A model generated the notes under the pieces. That model saw nothing but the letters and a program-made list of their open reading frames with translations. It made no database searches and was not told the origin of the DNA. The translations under genes were made by a program, and so were the position numbers. Source: Apteryx mantelli (lineage: Eukaryota; Chordata; Aves; Apterygiformes; Apterygidae). Taken from it: a stretch of 64,000 bases of DNA. Location of the stretch: assembly GCF_036417845.1 (NCBI RefSeq), contig NC_089994.1:15270001-15334000 (forward strand), given 5' to 3'. Below are positions 1-10,840 of the stretch, piece after piece. Positions within the stretch are counted from its first letter, which is position 1. Every line of letters starts with the position of its first letter.

Positions 1-784
1 GCAGCAGGCGGCAGGAGCTGTCGATGGGCGCGCGGCGGTGGCAGAGCGGAGCCCTGCTGCGCTGCTGCTTCCCAACTGAATCCGGGCTGGGCCAGGCGGG
101 AATGCGGGAATGCTGCCTTCATTCCGAGCCGCGGCGGGTGGCGCGGCAGCTCCTCGCGAGGGCAAGTGCATCCATGACGGCCGCTCCGGAAACGTGCGTG
201 GTTATCCCCGCCGGCTCCGGCGCGCGGTGCCCGCGCGTGGGGTGCTCCCTCGTGGCGCCCGTCCGCGCACGCCTGGGCGCCGCGCTGATCCGCGCCGCGG
301 GGCGAGTCGGCTCCGAGCCCTCGGCCTCAGCTCCTGCCTTGCCTTCGCGGCAGGTTTTGCTCGGGTTGCGACGGGTGCAAACGGCCTGCGGAGGCGAGCG
401 GTGCTGCTGGGGCGGGGGGTTTTGGGGGGCCTCCCCGGGGGTTGCGTTAGCATGCGGGCTCTCTCGTAGCACGCCGGGCTCGCGGGACCTCAGTGCAAAC
501 AGGATCGGGGGCTTGTCCCTCCTGGGGCACGGAGGAATCATGCTGGTGCTCATGTTAGAGATGTTGCTTTAACAGCTGGGCTGCATTAGCACGTGTCAAG
601 TAAATGCTGAGCTGCTCCGTATCCACTGTAAAATGGGAGAGCGAAGTCCCCTGCTCCGCTGCAGCGGATCCCGGCGGCGTCGCTGGCCGCCACGCGCTGC
701 TGCGCTCCTGCTTTGCACGGGGCGACACGGCCACGCGCGGGCACCGTGCCACTCTGACCTCCCGCAGCGCCGACGCCGTGGGGG

Positions 785-824
785 CCGTGCCGTGCCGTGC
801 CGTGCCGTGCCGCGCCGCGCCGCG
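785..824. repeat. (CCGTG)5(CCGCG)3 pentanucleotide microsatellite
   Basis: Five copies of CCGTG run directly into three copies of CCGCG, followed by CCGCA. The two blocks differ by one T/C step in each unit. This is consistent with CpG-to-TpG decay, or its repair, within an originally uniform array. It has no coding value. Confidence 0.85.
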
Positions 825-1174
825 CCGCAGGGAGCCACCGGCTGGGAAGGCCGGGCAGCGCGACGGTGTCTGCGCTTGGCGTCGGCTCGGCCAGCCAGCG
901 TGTTCTCGGAAAGGGGTTATCTCTGGCATCGGAATAACCTGATTTATGTACGTGTTCCTTTTATTGTTGCAGCGGCTTGGAATGCGCGGCGGGTCTGGCT
1001 TTCCTTTCACCTCCGTAAAACGACTCCTATTTGCATGCATCTGGCGTCCTTATTTCAGACGAGTGATTCATAGCTCTGCTAACCCGGGCAGGGAGAAGGG
1101 AGAAGCGCGGAGCGTGGCGGAGACCTGCCGCCCCGAGGCGGCTCGCTGGGAGCGCCGGGCGAAGCCGCCGGGCA

Positions 1175-1204
1175 GGACCCGGACCCGGACCCGGACCCAG
1201 ACCC
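1175..1204. repeat. (GGACCC)n hexanucleotide repeat
   Basis: Four perfect copies of GGACCC are followed by AGACCC. On the opposite strand the array reads as Gly-Ser or Gly-Pro dipeptides. This explains the repeat-like peptides predicted there and argues against a real coding exon. Confidence 0.8.
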
Positions 1205-2429
1205 GGCACGCTCGGTGCTCCGGCAGGCCGGCCCAGCACACGCTGGCTCGAAAGCGGCAGGAGGTTTTGGCCGGGAGGCGGCAGCCCCGAAGGAGCTTTG
1301 GCTCAAGCGTTTGCTCCTTCCCGACCCAATCGCTAAGTGTTGGAACAGCCGAGAACATCCCTAGCGCAGGATGGAAGAGCATTTTGCTCCCCTTTGATGG
1401 AACGGCTCGGCTTTCCACCCCTACGTGCGATTAGTCACCTAACGGGGCTCCCGGTGAAGCCGGCGGCAGCATTCCCCATCTCCGTGGCGGAGGGCCGGGC
1501 TGCCAGGAGACCGGGAGCCCCCTTGGACCCGTGCGAGCTTAGCGCACCGGTGGAGCTTTTGGGGACACCATTTCCGTGCCGTGGCTGTGCCGGTGCTGCC
1601 CGGGGCCGGTTCGCAGCCCCGTCGGCGGGCAGGTGCCCGCGGTCACTCGTGCGCACGCAGACAGGGTTTGCAAGGCTTCGTTCGGGTTTACTTGCTCCGT
1701 GTGCAACGCTGCGGACGCGGTGCAGAGGGGCGGGAGGCTCCTACCGGATTTGTTGCTTTTTCTACCGGGGCTCGGTCAGCGTGGTGAGTGTTAGGGAGCC
1801 GGGCTGCTCCTCGGGAACACGAGCTGAGCAGGGGCTAATTGCCTACTGAACTCCTCTGACCGAAAAGTCACGGAAAACCAGCACGCTGCCCGTGGGGTCT
1901 CTAGGGTGGCTCCCAAGGTGCAGAGCCGGCCCGCCAGCGTCGTCCCGGGGTCCAGGACGGCCCCTTGGCACGTCCTGGTGTCTTCTGGCAGAGGGAAGGA
2001 GATCCCGGGCCCCGAGGAGGCGCGAGAGCCTCCGGCCGGCAGACGTTCGGGTGGGAAAGGGTTTGGTGCGACGAGGAGCCTCCGAACCCGCGCTGTGATT
2101 GCCCCCAGAGCTGTCCCGCGGTCCCGGCAGCCTCTCGGCCAGGCTGGTGTCCCGCCGCGTTAGGGACGGCGCTTGTTTTGCAGGGGAAGGATGCAGCTGT
2201 GGTCGTCTTTTATCGAGCTCCTCCGAGCGCGACCCCGGACGCTGTTCACAGGCAGCGCTGAGCGTTTGGGTCCGTCTCTGCCGAGCGCCTGGCGCGAGGG
2301 GATTTGCGGAAGGAGCCGTGGCGGGGCCGGGGCAGGAGTGGGAAAGCAGAGGAGGCTCCATCTGGTTTGGCGCTCCGGCCTCGGAGAGGGAGGGAGAGAC
2401 CCGTGTTAAGCCTGCGGAGAGTGGGTGGA

Positions 2430-2830
2430 ACAACTGCAGAAACAAGATTCCCAGATATCCGTAATAAAATCACTTCCATGAGCAGATAATTCACATATTG
2501 CAGGAGTCAGATGCAAGGAGCTAGACGAGACCCAGGCGCAAGCCCTTCGCCGCGGCGTAGCTGCGGCGGGGATGGGTTTGGCCCAGTGGTTCGGGCTCAG
2601 CTGCACCGAGTTACCAGGCCATCTGGCTCAGCCCGCTGTGATCCGTGGCTTCTCGAAGCCCAGATGGGGAAGCAATATTTTTTTCGCTGCGTATGTTATG
2701 TTTCACAGAATGTATGGCCCATACGTTAAAAACATTTGAGAGCTGCCTCCTTTATTAGCAGATAATACGGAGCAACGGCACCGGAGATTTCTTCGGAGGC
2801 AGCCAAAGGAGATTTGTCTCCGTGTGTTCC
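2430..2830. promoter_or_regulatory. AT-rich block between CpG tracts, candidate conserved noncoding element
   Basis: Composition switches abruptly from CpG-dense to AT-rich and back. The block holds GATAAT, AATAAAATCA, CAATATTTTTTT and TTTATTAGCAGATAATA words, the vocabulary of homeodomain and GATA/POU-type binding sites. There is no coding frame of note. Calling it an enhancer is inference from composition; conservation was not measured. Confidence 0.35.
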
Positions 2831-3440
2831 AGGCGGCTTTAAAACCCGATCCCGGGAAACGCAGAGCGGCCGCGAAGGGGGCGATTGGCTTCCCGCCCGC
2901 TGCCAAACCCGCCTGCTCCCGGGAAGGGCTGAGCGGGGCGGCAGCCCGAGGTCCGGGGGGCTCCGGCGCGGCGCGGGGCACGTCCGAGGACGGGACCCAG
3001 GCCCGGCCCAGCCCCGGAGAAGCCGGCCGTAGCCGGGGCGGTGCGCAGCGAGGGCTCCCTCTCGCCTTGCAAGCCAAACGTGGGGTGGCTGCGCTCCTGC
3101 AAGCCTGCTGCCGTAGCCCGCCTGCCCCGGAAGCCGCGGGAGCACGTGGCTGGCGGCGGAAAGCCACGGCTGGGAGGCGAAGCCTGCTGAGATCGGGACA
3201 CCTCCTTTTCTATGTGTATAACCTGCGCGGAGGCGTGGGAAGCCAGGGCTGCGCACAGCATTTGGATGAGGTGCCGGCTTGCTCCTCCCTTCCCGCGGGG
3301 CCGGCGCTCCCCTCCGGATCGGCGTTTCCACCCTCCGGCGCCCAGCCCTGCCGCTGCCCGGAGGAGGGTGCTGCCGGGGCCCCGCCGCCACCGTGAAGGT
3401 GCACGGGGATGGCCGGGGCCGTTTTGCAGCGACTGTCGCA
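2830..3440. other. CpG-dense tract, no gene recognised
   Basis: GC-rich, CpG-frequent sequence with overlapping long frames on both strands and no recognisable protein. It separates two AT-rich candidate elements. Confidence 0.45.
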
Positions 3441-3830
3441 GAGGATCATTCTCGGAAATGCGATGGTTCCCGACAGGGCTCCAGTAAAGACCAGGCATTT
3501 AAAAATATGTTCATGGTGTAATTTCATATCCAGAATACATGGTGGTGCACTATACAGCTTGAGTGATTTCATATTCCTTTGAATATATGGACAGCTTAGC
3601 TTATGAAACGTATAACTCATCCGGTATATGGAAAACCGACATGTTTTCCATATGGGCAACAAATCAGAGTTTATTATCCGAAGGGAAAAAAATGGCCGTG
3701 CTGTATTGAGTATTTTGACTTGGAGTAGACGCAAGTTTTCATTCCTGCTTCATGACTAAATTTCCTAAGCTGAGCAGTCAAATAAAATGATCTCACTCCT
3801 TCTCTGCGCAGCGATGCCGGCTCGCCGTAA
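3440..3830. promoter_or_regulatory. AT-rich candidate regulatory element with CATAT repeats and a hairpin
   Basis: The block repeats the words TTTCATAT, GAATATATGG, GTATATGGAAAA and TTTTCCATATGG over about 150 bases. It contains a perfect 10-bp inverted repeat at 3,626-3,635 and 3,644-3,653. It then runs through TTTATTATCC and ends in AATAAAATGATC. The dense palindromic A/T words suggest clustered MADS-box, POU or homeodomain sites. Function is inferred only. Confidence 0.4.
3626..3653. repeat. Perfect 10-bp inverted repeat, 8-base spacer
   Basis: ATATGGAAAA at 3,626-3,635 is the exact reverse complement of TTTTCCATAT at 3,644-3,653, with spacer CCGACATG. It could be a dimeric protein-binding site or a small cruciform. 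It is too short for a microRNA precursor. Confidence 0.85.
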
Positions 3831-4110
3831 GCTCCCGGCTTTGTGGGAGAGCTGGACCAGCCCAACAGGCTGATTCCTAGCTGGAGAGACCGGAAAATAA
3901 GGTGTCGTGCCACCCACACCCTGTTTGAGTTTCTCCAAAGGCAAACGGCTATCGGGGACCCATTGCTGATCCTTGCTGTCCCGAGCCGGTGGCCGCGGCG
4001 CCGAGGGCAGCCGGGGCCGGGAGCGCGCAGGACTCCGTCGCGGCTCCCCGCCGACCTTCCCGGCTCCGGCATCGCGGTGCCCGGCGTTTCTGCCCCTGGT
4101 ACCGGCTTGC
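3830..4110. other. GC-rich spacer
   Basis: GC-rich linker between two AT-rich blocks. No gene or site is recognised. Confidence 0.4.
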
Positions 4111-4300
4111 AGATCCGTCAAGCTCAGGAGATGATCTTGTTATGGGAAGATTATGCTAATGAAATGTTTCCTGAGATCAAACTCGTTTTGTGTTCAAAAG
4201 CATTAAAATAAATGGCTTCTAATTGAATCTTATAAACGGTCCCCTCCTGATAATGAGCTGCTATTAATTATAATTGAAGGAAGGCAGAGCGTAAACACAG
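4110..4300. promoter_or_regulatory. AT-rich candidate conserved noncoding element
   Basis: It includes TTATGCTAATGAAAT (octamer- and homeodomain-like), CTAATTGAAT, GATAATGAGC and CTATTAATTATAATTG. Several TAAT/ATTA cores on both strands lie within 160 bases. This density is typical of vertebrate developmental enhancers. There is no open frame of interest. The call rests on motif density and the sharp contrast with flanking CpG-rich DNA. Confidence 0.4.
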
Positions 4301-4670
4301 TGGCGGCACGGGGGGAGCGGTGCCCCCGGACCCCGGCCGCCGCTTCGCCCTTCCCGCCGTCCCGGGGCCGTGCCGTGCTCCTGGCGCCGGGATGTGCCCG
4401 GCGGGATCCCCGGGACCCTGGGGGCATCTCCGCCACCGGGGTCCGGCTGCATCAAGGGCCAAACCGCTTCTGCCCCGCTGGGGGTCCGCGGCCGCCTCTG
4501 CCACTCCGGCGTGCGGGGTGGCTGGATGCCGGCCGGGCCGGGAGCGCGCCGGAGGCAGGGGGGACCGTGCAGCCCCGCGCCACTGCCCCCGTGCAGCTTT
4601 TGAGTCGTGCTCGTGGGAGAAGAGGGGAAGCGGACGTGTGCTCGGAGCCGGGGCTCGATTTCCTCCAGCG
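4300..4670. other. CpG-dense tract
   Basis: GC- and CpG-rich linker with composition-driven open frames on both strands and no recognised gene. Confidence 0.45.
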
Positions 4671-4990
4671 TTTATAATCTCAGTCCTTTATTACTGCTAT
4701 TATTGTTATTATCTTTCTTTTTTTCCAAAGGCCCGGATCCCTTTCAACCGCAACGTTTTCTTTCCAGCCAGGGTGACCTCATCTGCTTCAAAGCAGAAAA
4801 CGGGCATCTGAGCTCAACCAGAGAAAATTTACAGGAATTCATCTGCCGACAGGGACGTTTCCATTTAATAAGTGCTCAGTTTGAAATCACATTAGCCCCT
4901 CAATTATTTATCAGCTGAAACTGTGCAACTTCTCTGCGCAGGTCTAAAAAAAGAAGCCAATGATGTCTTTCATTTTCCCTGCACCCGAGC
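4670..4990. promoter_or_regulatory. AT-rich candidate regulatory element
   Basis: The block begins with a run of ATTATTGTTATTATC-type SOX/POU-like words and a T tract. It continues through CCATTTAATAAGTG, CACATTAGCCC and CAATTATTTATCAGC. CpG is low, in contrast to both flanks. Enhancer function is inferred. Confidence 0.35.
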
Positions 4991-5420
4991 CCGTCAGACG
5001 AAACTTGGCCCGGTCCGACTTTTGCGTTTTGCAAGCGCAAGAAGCCCCGGGAGCGGGGATGCAGCGCCCGGAGCGGCGCGCTCGCCCCTTCAGGAGGCGA
5101 CGTGTCCTGCTTCGGCGAGGACGCGGCCGCCGATGCTGCTGCAACAGCCGCGAGGTGGAAAACCAGCAATAACCTAACGGCGGAGGGCAGCTGGTGAGAT
5201 CCCTCGGCACCCTTCTCCCGCTGCTTCCCTGTTTTCCTTCCTCCGACCTCTCTATTTAAGGCGATGCTCCCTCCGGCATGCCTGTCGCCATGCGGCAGCG
5301 CAGCGCGGAGCTCCTAGGTGGGAGACACGGTCCGGCTTGGCATTTGGTTGCCTGCCAGGCTCGTACGGGGGCACGTTGCTCCGGAGTCATTAGCGGCCGC
5401 AGCCGGGGAGGCCGTCGCTT
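4990..5420. other. CpG-dense tract
   Basis: GC-rich tract with one TATTTAAG word near 5,252 but no coherent promoter arrangement. Nothing else is recognised. Confidence 0.4.
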
Positions 5421-5620
5421 TTATGCCTCATGTGCTTGAAGGGATTAAAAGGGAATAATTAAATAGGCAGCAATGCAGCAATCAATAAAATTGCCCTGGT
5501 AATGACGGAAAAAGCACCGCCAGAGCGATATAAAAGTCTACTGACTTGTGCACAGCGCTCCGTATTGGCGTCGCATTGGCAAACTGGTTGGTTAGCAGAA
5601 ATCATTAAAGCGGGGAAGGC
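5420..5620. promoter_or_regulatory. AT-rich element with a TATAAAAG box, possible promoter or enhancer
   Basis: TATAAAAG at 5,529-5,536 is a near-perfect TATA box on the plus strand, about 25-30 bases upstream of GC-rich sequence. Two TTGGC half-sites (NFI- or inverted CCAAT-like) follow between 5,560 and 5,590. GGGAATAATTAAATAGG and AATCAATAAAATTG precede it. A transcription start near 5,560 would be the prediction, but no matching gene is evident, so this may simply be an enhancer. Confidence 0.25.
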
Positions 5621-6870
5621 CGTGCCGGAGGAGCCGCGGCTCCCGGGACACGTGTCGGACCAGCGCACTTGGCCGCTGCGAAATCGATGAGGCCGACTCG
5701 GGTTTCCAGGCCGGGGCTCGGCGGCGATCGCACCGCGCTGCTGCTATATTTAAAACTGCGCTCAGCTGCGTGGTCGGCGGGAGTGAGGATGGCTTGCCGG
5801 CAAGGCGGATCGCAGCTCTTCCCGCCGGCGCCGCTGTCTGCCGCCGCGGCCGTAGCCCTCTCCGGTTTCTGCGGGAACGGCCGCGAGGAATAAATCCCCC
5901 GACGCTGCAGAGAGAGGGCTGCTAACCCCGCAGTGCTTTCCCGGCCATAACTTTCCGGCTTTCCGGCCCTCCGGCACGGCGGCGCGCGCCCGGGTCCTTG
6001 CCCGTCAGCAGCGGCAGCCCCTGCTCCGTTCCTTGGCTCCGGGAGGTGACGGCGCCGGCGCTGGTCCGTCTGTCCCCTCGCTCCGGGGCGAGCGCTGCCT
6101 CCTCGCGGTGGCGGCAGGGACGAGGCCAGGCGGCGGCGGGACACGCGCCTTCGTCTCCCGCGGCTCGGGGCAGTTCCCCCGCTGCTTTACGGCTGGGAAA
6201 GCCAGCGCTAACGCGCTAATTAGATTTCACACCCGAGCTAGGAGGGTGGCAAATCAGCCAGGCTTATGTGCTTGAGCCCACAGCTGGGTTCAATTTGAGA
6301 CTCGCCCCTGGCCCTCCGTCCTGGAGCGCTTCCCGTGCGGCGCGGGTTCGTGGGAGCAGCTGGACAAGCAGGGCTGATGGGGACGGAGCAAGGAGGAAAG
6401 GCCTTCGTGCCGCCGACGCTCCTCCGCCTCTCCAGCGGCTGCGCGGGAGGCGATCGCTGGCGGCGTCCGCCCGGCCGTCCTCTCGGAGATCGCCCAGCCC
6501 GCGGCACGCGGACGGCTCTCCCGAGGCCGCGTGGGCCGCAGCAGGACCAGACCTCGGGCGAAGAGCAGCGCAGGGGTGCGGACCTGTCCCACCGCGACGC
6601 CCGGCCGGTGCGGAGCTGAGCTCGGCCGGGATCGTCCCCCCGCCCGCAACCACGCCGGCTCCCCAAGGCGACCCCCCTGCGCGGGTCTCCTGCCCTCCCC
6701 GCGCCGGCCTCTCCTGGGGCAAGCGCGCCTTGGGGCAACGTCACCCGACGGCGGCCAGGGGACGGACGGACCGACCGCCGTTCGTCCGGAGCGCTGACCC
6801 GCAGGGCGGAGGCACCATGCCGTGTCCCGCGGGCAAGCCCACGCGCGGCGGGAGACGCGCGTTCGAAGCC
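5620..6870. other. Long CpG-island-like tract, no gene recognised
   Basis: About 1.2 kb of CpG-dense DNA with long frames open on both strands (up to 238 codons). The predicted peptides are Arg/Pro/Ala/Gly-rich and match no family I know. It behaves like an orphan CpG island. Confidence 0.45.
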
Positions 6871-7120
6871 GCACGTAAAATCCTGCCTCGCGCTGAATCA
6901 GCGGCTCGTGGCAGGGCTGGTAATTGCACGTTGAGTGCTCTCCGGTTGATTAAGAACGTATTTATTGAAGTTTATCTACTGTAATATGTATGAGTCTCTT
7001 ATTAGATAATTGCTAGACCTCAAACACCTGTTTAACGCGTCGTATATATAACCCATCACACCGCTGTTAAACCGCGCGGGTTTTAATTCATCGAGCTGAA
7101 TGTAAAAGCCGTTCGAAACG
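6870..7120. promoter_or_regulatory. AT-rich candidate conserved noncoding element
   Basis: It contains GGTAATTGCACG, GGTTGATTAAGAACG, TTATTAGATAATTGC, GTATATATAACCC and TTTTAATTCATCG. Multiple homeodomain cores, a GATA word and an A/T palindromic stretch lie in 250 bases between two CpG tracts. Likely an enhancer by composition; not tested. Confidence 0.4.
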
Positions 7121-7960
7121 GAGTGCGATCCGGCACGCCGGGAGCGAGACCCTCCCTCGCCGGCCCCGCGGGCCACGGGCGCCGTCGGCACCCCGTTCAG
7201 GCGGCGAGGATGCGTCGGGGCAGCTCTGCCCGCGGCGCGGAAGCAGCGCGCTCTCGCCTCGGGCCGCCGGCCTGCGAGAGATGCCGGAGCGCTGAAGTGT
7301 TCCCGCAGAGCACGGCGGTCCCTGCAGCCCGGCCCCTGCGCGTGCGCGGCCGCGGGGGGCTGCGAGCGGCCGGGTCCCGCCGCCCCGGCGAGGAGGCTCC
7401 GCTCGTGCCCGTGCTCGTGCCGCCCTCGTCCTTGCTCTTCGCCTCTCTCTCCTGGGACGTCCCGCGGGGCAGTCGCCGAGGGCCCGTCGTCGCACCGCGC
7501 AGACCTGGCGCTGACGTGCTCCTTTCTTAAACGAGCGAGGGCAAGGCCCTGGGAGACGCTGTTTAAATACGGGAGCGATCCCGCTGCGGGGACGGCGATG
7601 AGTGCACGGGCGTCGGGCGCAGGGGGGCCTCGGGCTGGGAACCCCTCCGTTTCCCTCCCGGTTTTGTGAAGAGCGCTGCCGACACGATTAGCCGTGCGAC
7701 TACGCGACAGATTGTGCCGTGAAGCTGCAAAGCCAGCTCCTTCCAAGCGCAGGGAGAGGTGGATTTGCTTGGCCCTGCGAGTGGACGCGGCTGCAGGTAG
7801 CGAGCGCAGGAAGGAAATTTGGGACGGGGAGAGGTCGGACGGGTCCCCTCCTGCCTTCTTACCAGCCCAAACTTGGCAAAGGCGCCCCGCGTTCCGCCAC
7901 CCGCGTGGGGACATGCACGGCTTGCTGCCCGGCTCCGCTGCCGGCGCGGCTCGTGCTCAT
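7120..7960. other. CpG-dense tract
   Basis: GC-rich with composition-driven frames on both strands, up to 312 codons on the minus strand when flanks are included. It carries one of the recurring GGGAGACGCT words at 7,551. No gene recognised. Confidence 0.45.
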
Positions 7961-8300
7961 CCACCGTTTTGAATGCTTTATCACGGTTTTCGGCTCTGAA
8001 GTCAGCATAAATCACCAAGTTGGCAGTCTCTCTCTCCCTGTCTCTCTGGTTATTTTCTGTTCATGATAAAACAATATGGAAAGGAAGCCCAAGAGCCAAG
8101 GGGAGGGTGAGAAGAAACAAGATCCCTTATCTAACGCATGCCTGAGCTGCTCAGAAGTTCCCTGCATCAGCATTTATTTTGTCTGGCTTTGGATTTTCGC
8201 AAAGCTCTTGAGTCCTGAAAATGGGATCTGACATCAAGCTGGCAATGTGCAGACCCAAATTCTTCCCCTTCGCTTCTCTTCAGACCTTCCCGTGGACCTC
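7960..8300. promoter_or_regulatory. Moderately AT-rich candidate regulatory element
   Basis: It contains GCATAAATCACC, GATAAAACAATATGG and GCATTTATTTTGTC, with a pyrimidine-rich TCTCTCTCCCTGTCTCTC stretch. CpG falls sharply relative to the flanks. No coding potential. Confidence 0.3.
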
Positions 8301-8640
8301 GGGAGCCTTTGGATGAGCCCCACGAACCACTTCGTGCGCACACCGGCGCGGTGCAAACAATCTGGAAGAAGAGATTAGCCCGGCGCCCGGGAGACGCTCC
8401 GCGTTTCCACCTCCCGCTTCGCGTCGCCCTCGCTGGCTTTCGGGAGGGAATCGGCCCCCGAGGCCGGCTGTCCCCCACATCTGCTCACCGAGTTAATCGC
8501 AAGCCGGGCAGAAGCGGCCGGCTGGAGGCTCCTTTGCTGCTGGGGTTTGCATCGCCTCCGTCACCCGCCGTGCGCAGACCGTAGCTTCTTGACCCTTTGC
8601 AGAAGGAGCGCGAGGGGCTGGTCCGGGCGGTTGCTGCACG
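8300..8640. other. CpG-dense tract
   Basis: GC-rich linker preceding the largest AT-rich block. It has a GGGAGACGCT word at 8,389 and no gene. Confidence 0.4.
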
Positions 8641-9800
8641 ACCTATATATATTGCAGCGGGCGGTTCTGCTTGTTCCTAACCACTGTGAAAGAAGATTAA
8701 TATGTTACATGCAAATGGCTGCAAATGCAGCGTGTGCTCAGACATTGCGGTCTGTGCCGGCTTGCGCTGTGAATACGCATTATATGGATGATTTCTGTAT
8801 ACTAAGTCACGGCTGGTCCGCCCCATGATTTACGGCATGGAGCTCACAAACTTCTCGCTAACTGGAAAGAAAAGAGAAAAATGCATTGCTATTAATAGGA
8901 AAGGAATAATATCTCTTTATCTATGCCTGAAACCATGTTTAAAGTCATAAGTATATGCTACATTTCAACTAAAGCAATATACACCACTCAGAAAAGCAAT
9001 ATCCCGAAGCTCTGCTCTGGTTCTCGTGTTGATTTTGATATTTTTAATATCGCATCCAGACAACAGAGTCTGTCAAACGCCATGTGAAGCATTCATTTAA
9101 CTAAGCCAATTTAAAATGTGTAACAATTATAAAGAGATGGGCTCAGATGAGTCAATTTGTCTCGAGTGTTTTCTAGCTGAACTTAATAATATTGGAGATG
9201 TGAGAGAAATTGGAAAAAAATTCACCCTCTGCATTCAGTTCTTTTGAGAAGTCGAAATACCTAATTCACTCTGGCAAATGATAAATGTTCCTCTCCTGTT
9301 CTAATTACATCTTGCCTTAGTCACAGCAGTGTCTAGTAAATCCCCTTTTGAGACTATACACATCACATACCGTACTTGCTCAAAAAGAGGGAAGAAAGGA
9401 AAAGTTCTTGATTAGATTTTTTTAAGAGCAATTCATTCCACTCATGCAGGATCCAGAATTGACTTTTCTTGCTGCTAACACATAACACCTATATTTCAGC
9501 CTCTTTGTATCTCGGCGAGCGCAAAATACGGGTTCCTTAGCTGGTTTATATCTGCAAAGATAATGAATTTGATGAAGTGCCGTTGTGGCACATCTCTAAT
9601 TTAGTGTGCCACATCCTAATGGCGCCTTCTCCATGCTGGATGTTTTCCTCTTTGCTCTGCTTTCATTAGTCCAAATGGAAGTGAAGATATGGCCTGCGGA
9701 AGACGCTGGAGAGAGAGCCCGGCCTTTAACAGCACGAACGGAGGAGCGAGCGTGCGCACGTATTTATTTGCAGCAGCGATGATGATTTAATCACTGGGAC
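8640..9800. promoter_or_regulatory. Largest AT-rich candidate conserved noncoding element (about 1.2 kb)
   Basis: This is the longest uninterrupted low-CpG block in the first 33 kb and has no sizeable open frame. It carries a perfect octamer ATGCAAAT at 8,709-8,716. It also has words such as GAAGATTAATATG, GCTATTAATAGG, GATATTTTTAATATCG, TTCATTTAACTAAG, AACAATTATAAAG, CTTAATAATATTGG and GATTAGATTTTTTT. Homeodomain, POU, SOX and forkhead-like cores are spread throughout. By analogy with vertebrate developmental loci it is the best enhancer candidate in the window. It may be two or more adjacent elements. Confidence 0.45.
8709..8716 (+). promoter_or_regulatory. Perfect POU octamer
   Basis: ATGCAAAT matches the canonical Oct/POU octamer exactly. 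A second similar word, GCAAATGC, follows within 15 bases. Both lie in the large AT-rich block. Confidence 0.5.
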
Positions 9801-10140
9801 AAACGAGGGAAGGGGTTTTCGTTTCCAGGCCTGGGAGACGCGATTTACTCGTGGGCAACGTCTGGGGCTCAGCACAGACGCAACGGGGTGAAACTCCGAG
9901 CTGCACAAAAATTGAGGTGGGACGGTCCCCGCTTTCCTTCGGCTCTCCGGCTCTCCGCGCAGGAGCTCCCAAGCCCCCGGCCGCGTTTTTCCTGGGGAAG
10001 GAGGGAGCAGGGAGCAGGCTCGAGGGGCTGCTTCCCTCCCCATCGGCAGGGAGCTGGACAGCCCGCGGAAAGCCTGCCGCCCTTCTGCCTTGCGAGAGCA
10101 CGTTTCTGTTTTCCTTCGGCAGGAGGCGGCAGAGATGGGG
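9800..10140. other. GC-rich tract
   Basis: CpG-rich linker with no recognised gene. Confidence 0.35.
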
Positions 10141-10840
10141 GCTCTGGTCTCACTGAAATTGCTCCCCCTTATTTGAAATTGTCACTGTTTCAAAGCACAT
10201 TCCAATTAAGAGAAAATTCAAGTTATTCCAACAATAAGGATTTCAGCGCCAGAGTCGGTTTTGGGTCCATGGTAGGGCTACCAGAGGGAAACTGTTCAAA
10301 CCCCTCCGGCCGCCAGGAAACCGTCGGCCAACAGTCCCGACGAAACCCAAACCGCAAAGCGCTGGCCACGCGCGATGCCCTGGCCATGGCCGAGTTTGGC
10401 AGCGTGTCACAGGGAGGTATCTCAGGCTGGCACCCAGAAAGCCCCGGAGGGCTGGAGCCAGCGAGGAGCAAGGGAGAGGAGAAAGCTGCTGGCCGGGCTG
10501 CAGCGGAGGTGAGCCGGGCTGTCAAAGTGGGACTTTCCAGCCCAAAAAGCAGCTCCGGCGCCCATGCGTGCACCCTGCTCGCTCCACGCTCGGCGTTAGG
10601 AGGAGGTTTCTGCTCGTCGCAGCGGGCCGGCGTCGGGGCACGTCTGCAAGGATGCAAGCGCTGAACGCGCTCGTTTGTCTTCCGCGTAGTTTAGTGTCTT
10701 GCGATAACGCCTCCAAGGAGCCGCGGACGCGATTCGGCCAAAGCCCTGGCGTCACTGGGGCATCTCCTGTATCCGTCTCATCAGGCAGCTCGGGGCAGGG
10801 CACGACGCGCTTTACGCTGTAGCTTCTTGGCTCCGTAGCT
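10140..10840. other. Short AT-rich stretch followed by GC-rich DNA
   Basis: Bases 10,140-10,270 are AT-rich with TTATTTGAAATTGTC and ATTCCAATTAAGAG words. The remainder is GC-rich with composition-driven frames. No gene. Confidence 0.3.

Larger units (their letters stand above)
1..2430. other. CpG-dense tract, no gene recognised
   Basis: This stretch is very GC-rich and CpG is frequent rather than depleted, as in vertebrate CpG islands. Open reading frames exist on both strands in several frames at once, rich in Arg, Pro, Ala and Gly. That pattern is expected when stop codons are rare because of base composition, so they are not called as genes. Two short tandem repeats lie inside it and are listed separately. 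No splice-bounded exon with a recognisable protein was found. It may be the shore of a CpG island belonging to a gene left of the window; this is inference. Confidence 0.5.

Noticed and set aside
6976..7914. 312-codon minus-strand frame
   Set aside because: It extends from a CpG tract through an AT-rich candidate enhancer with no change in coding character. No recognisable protein.
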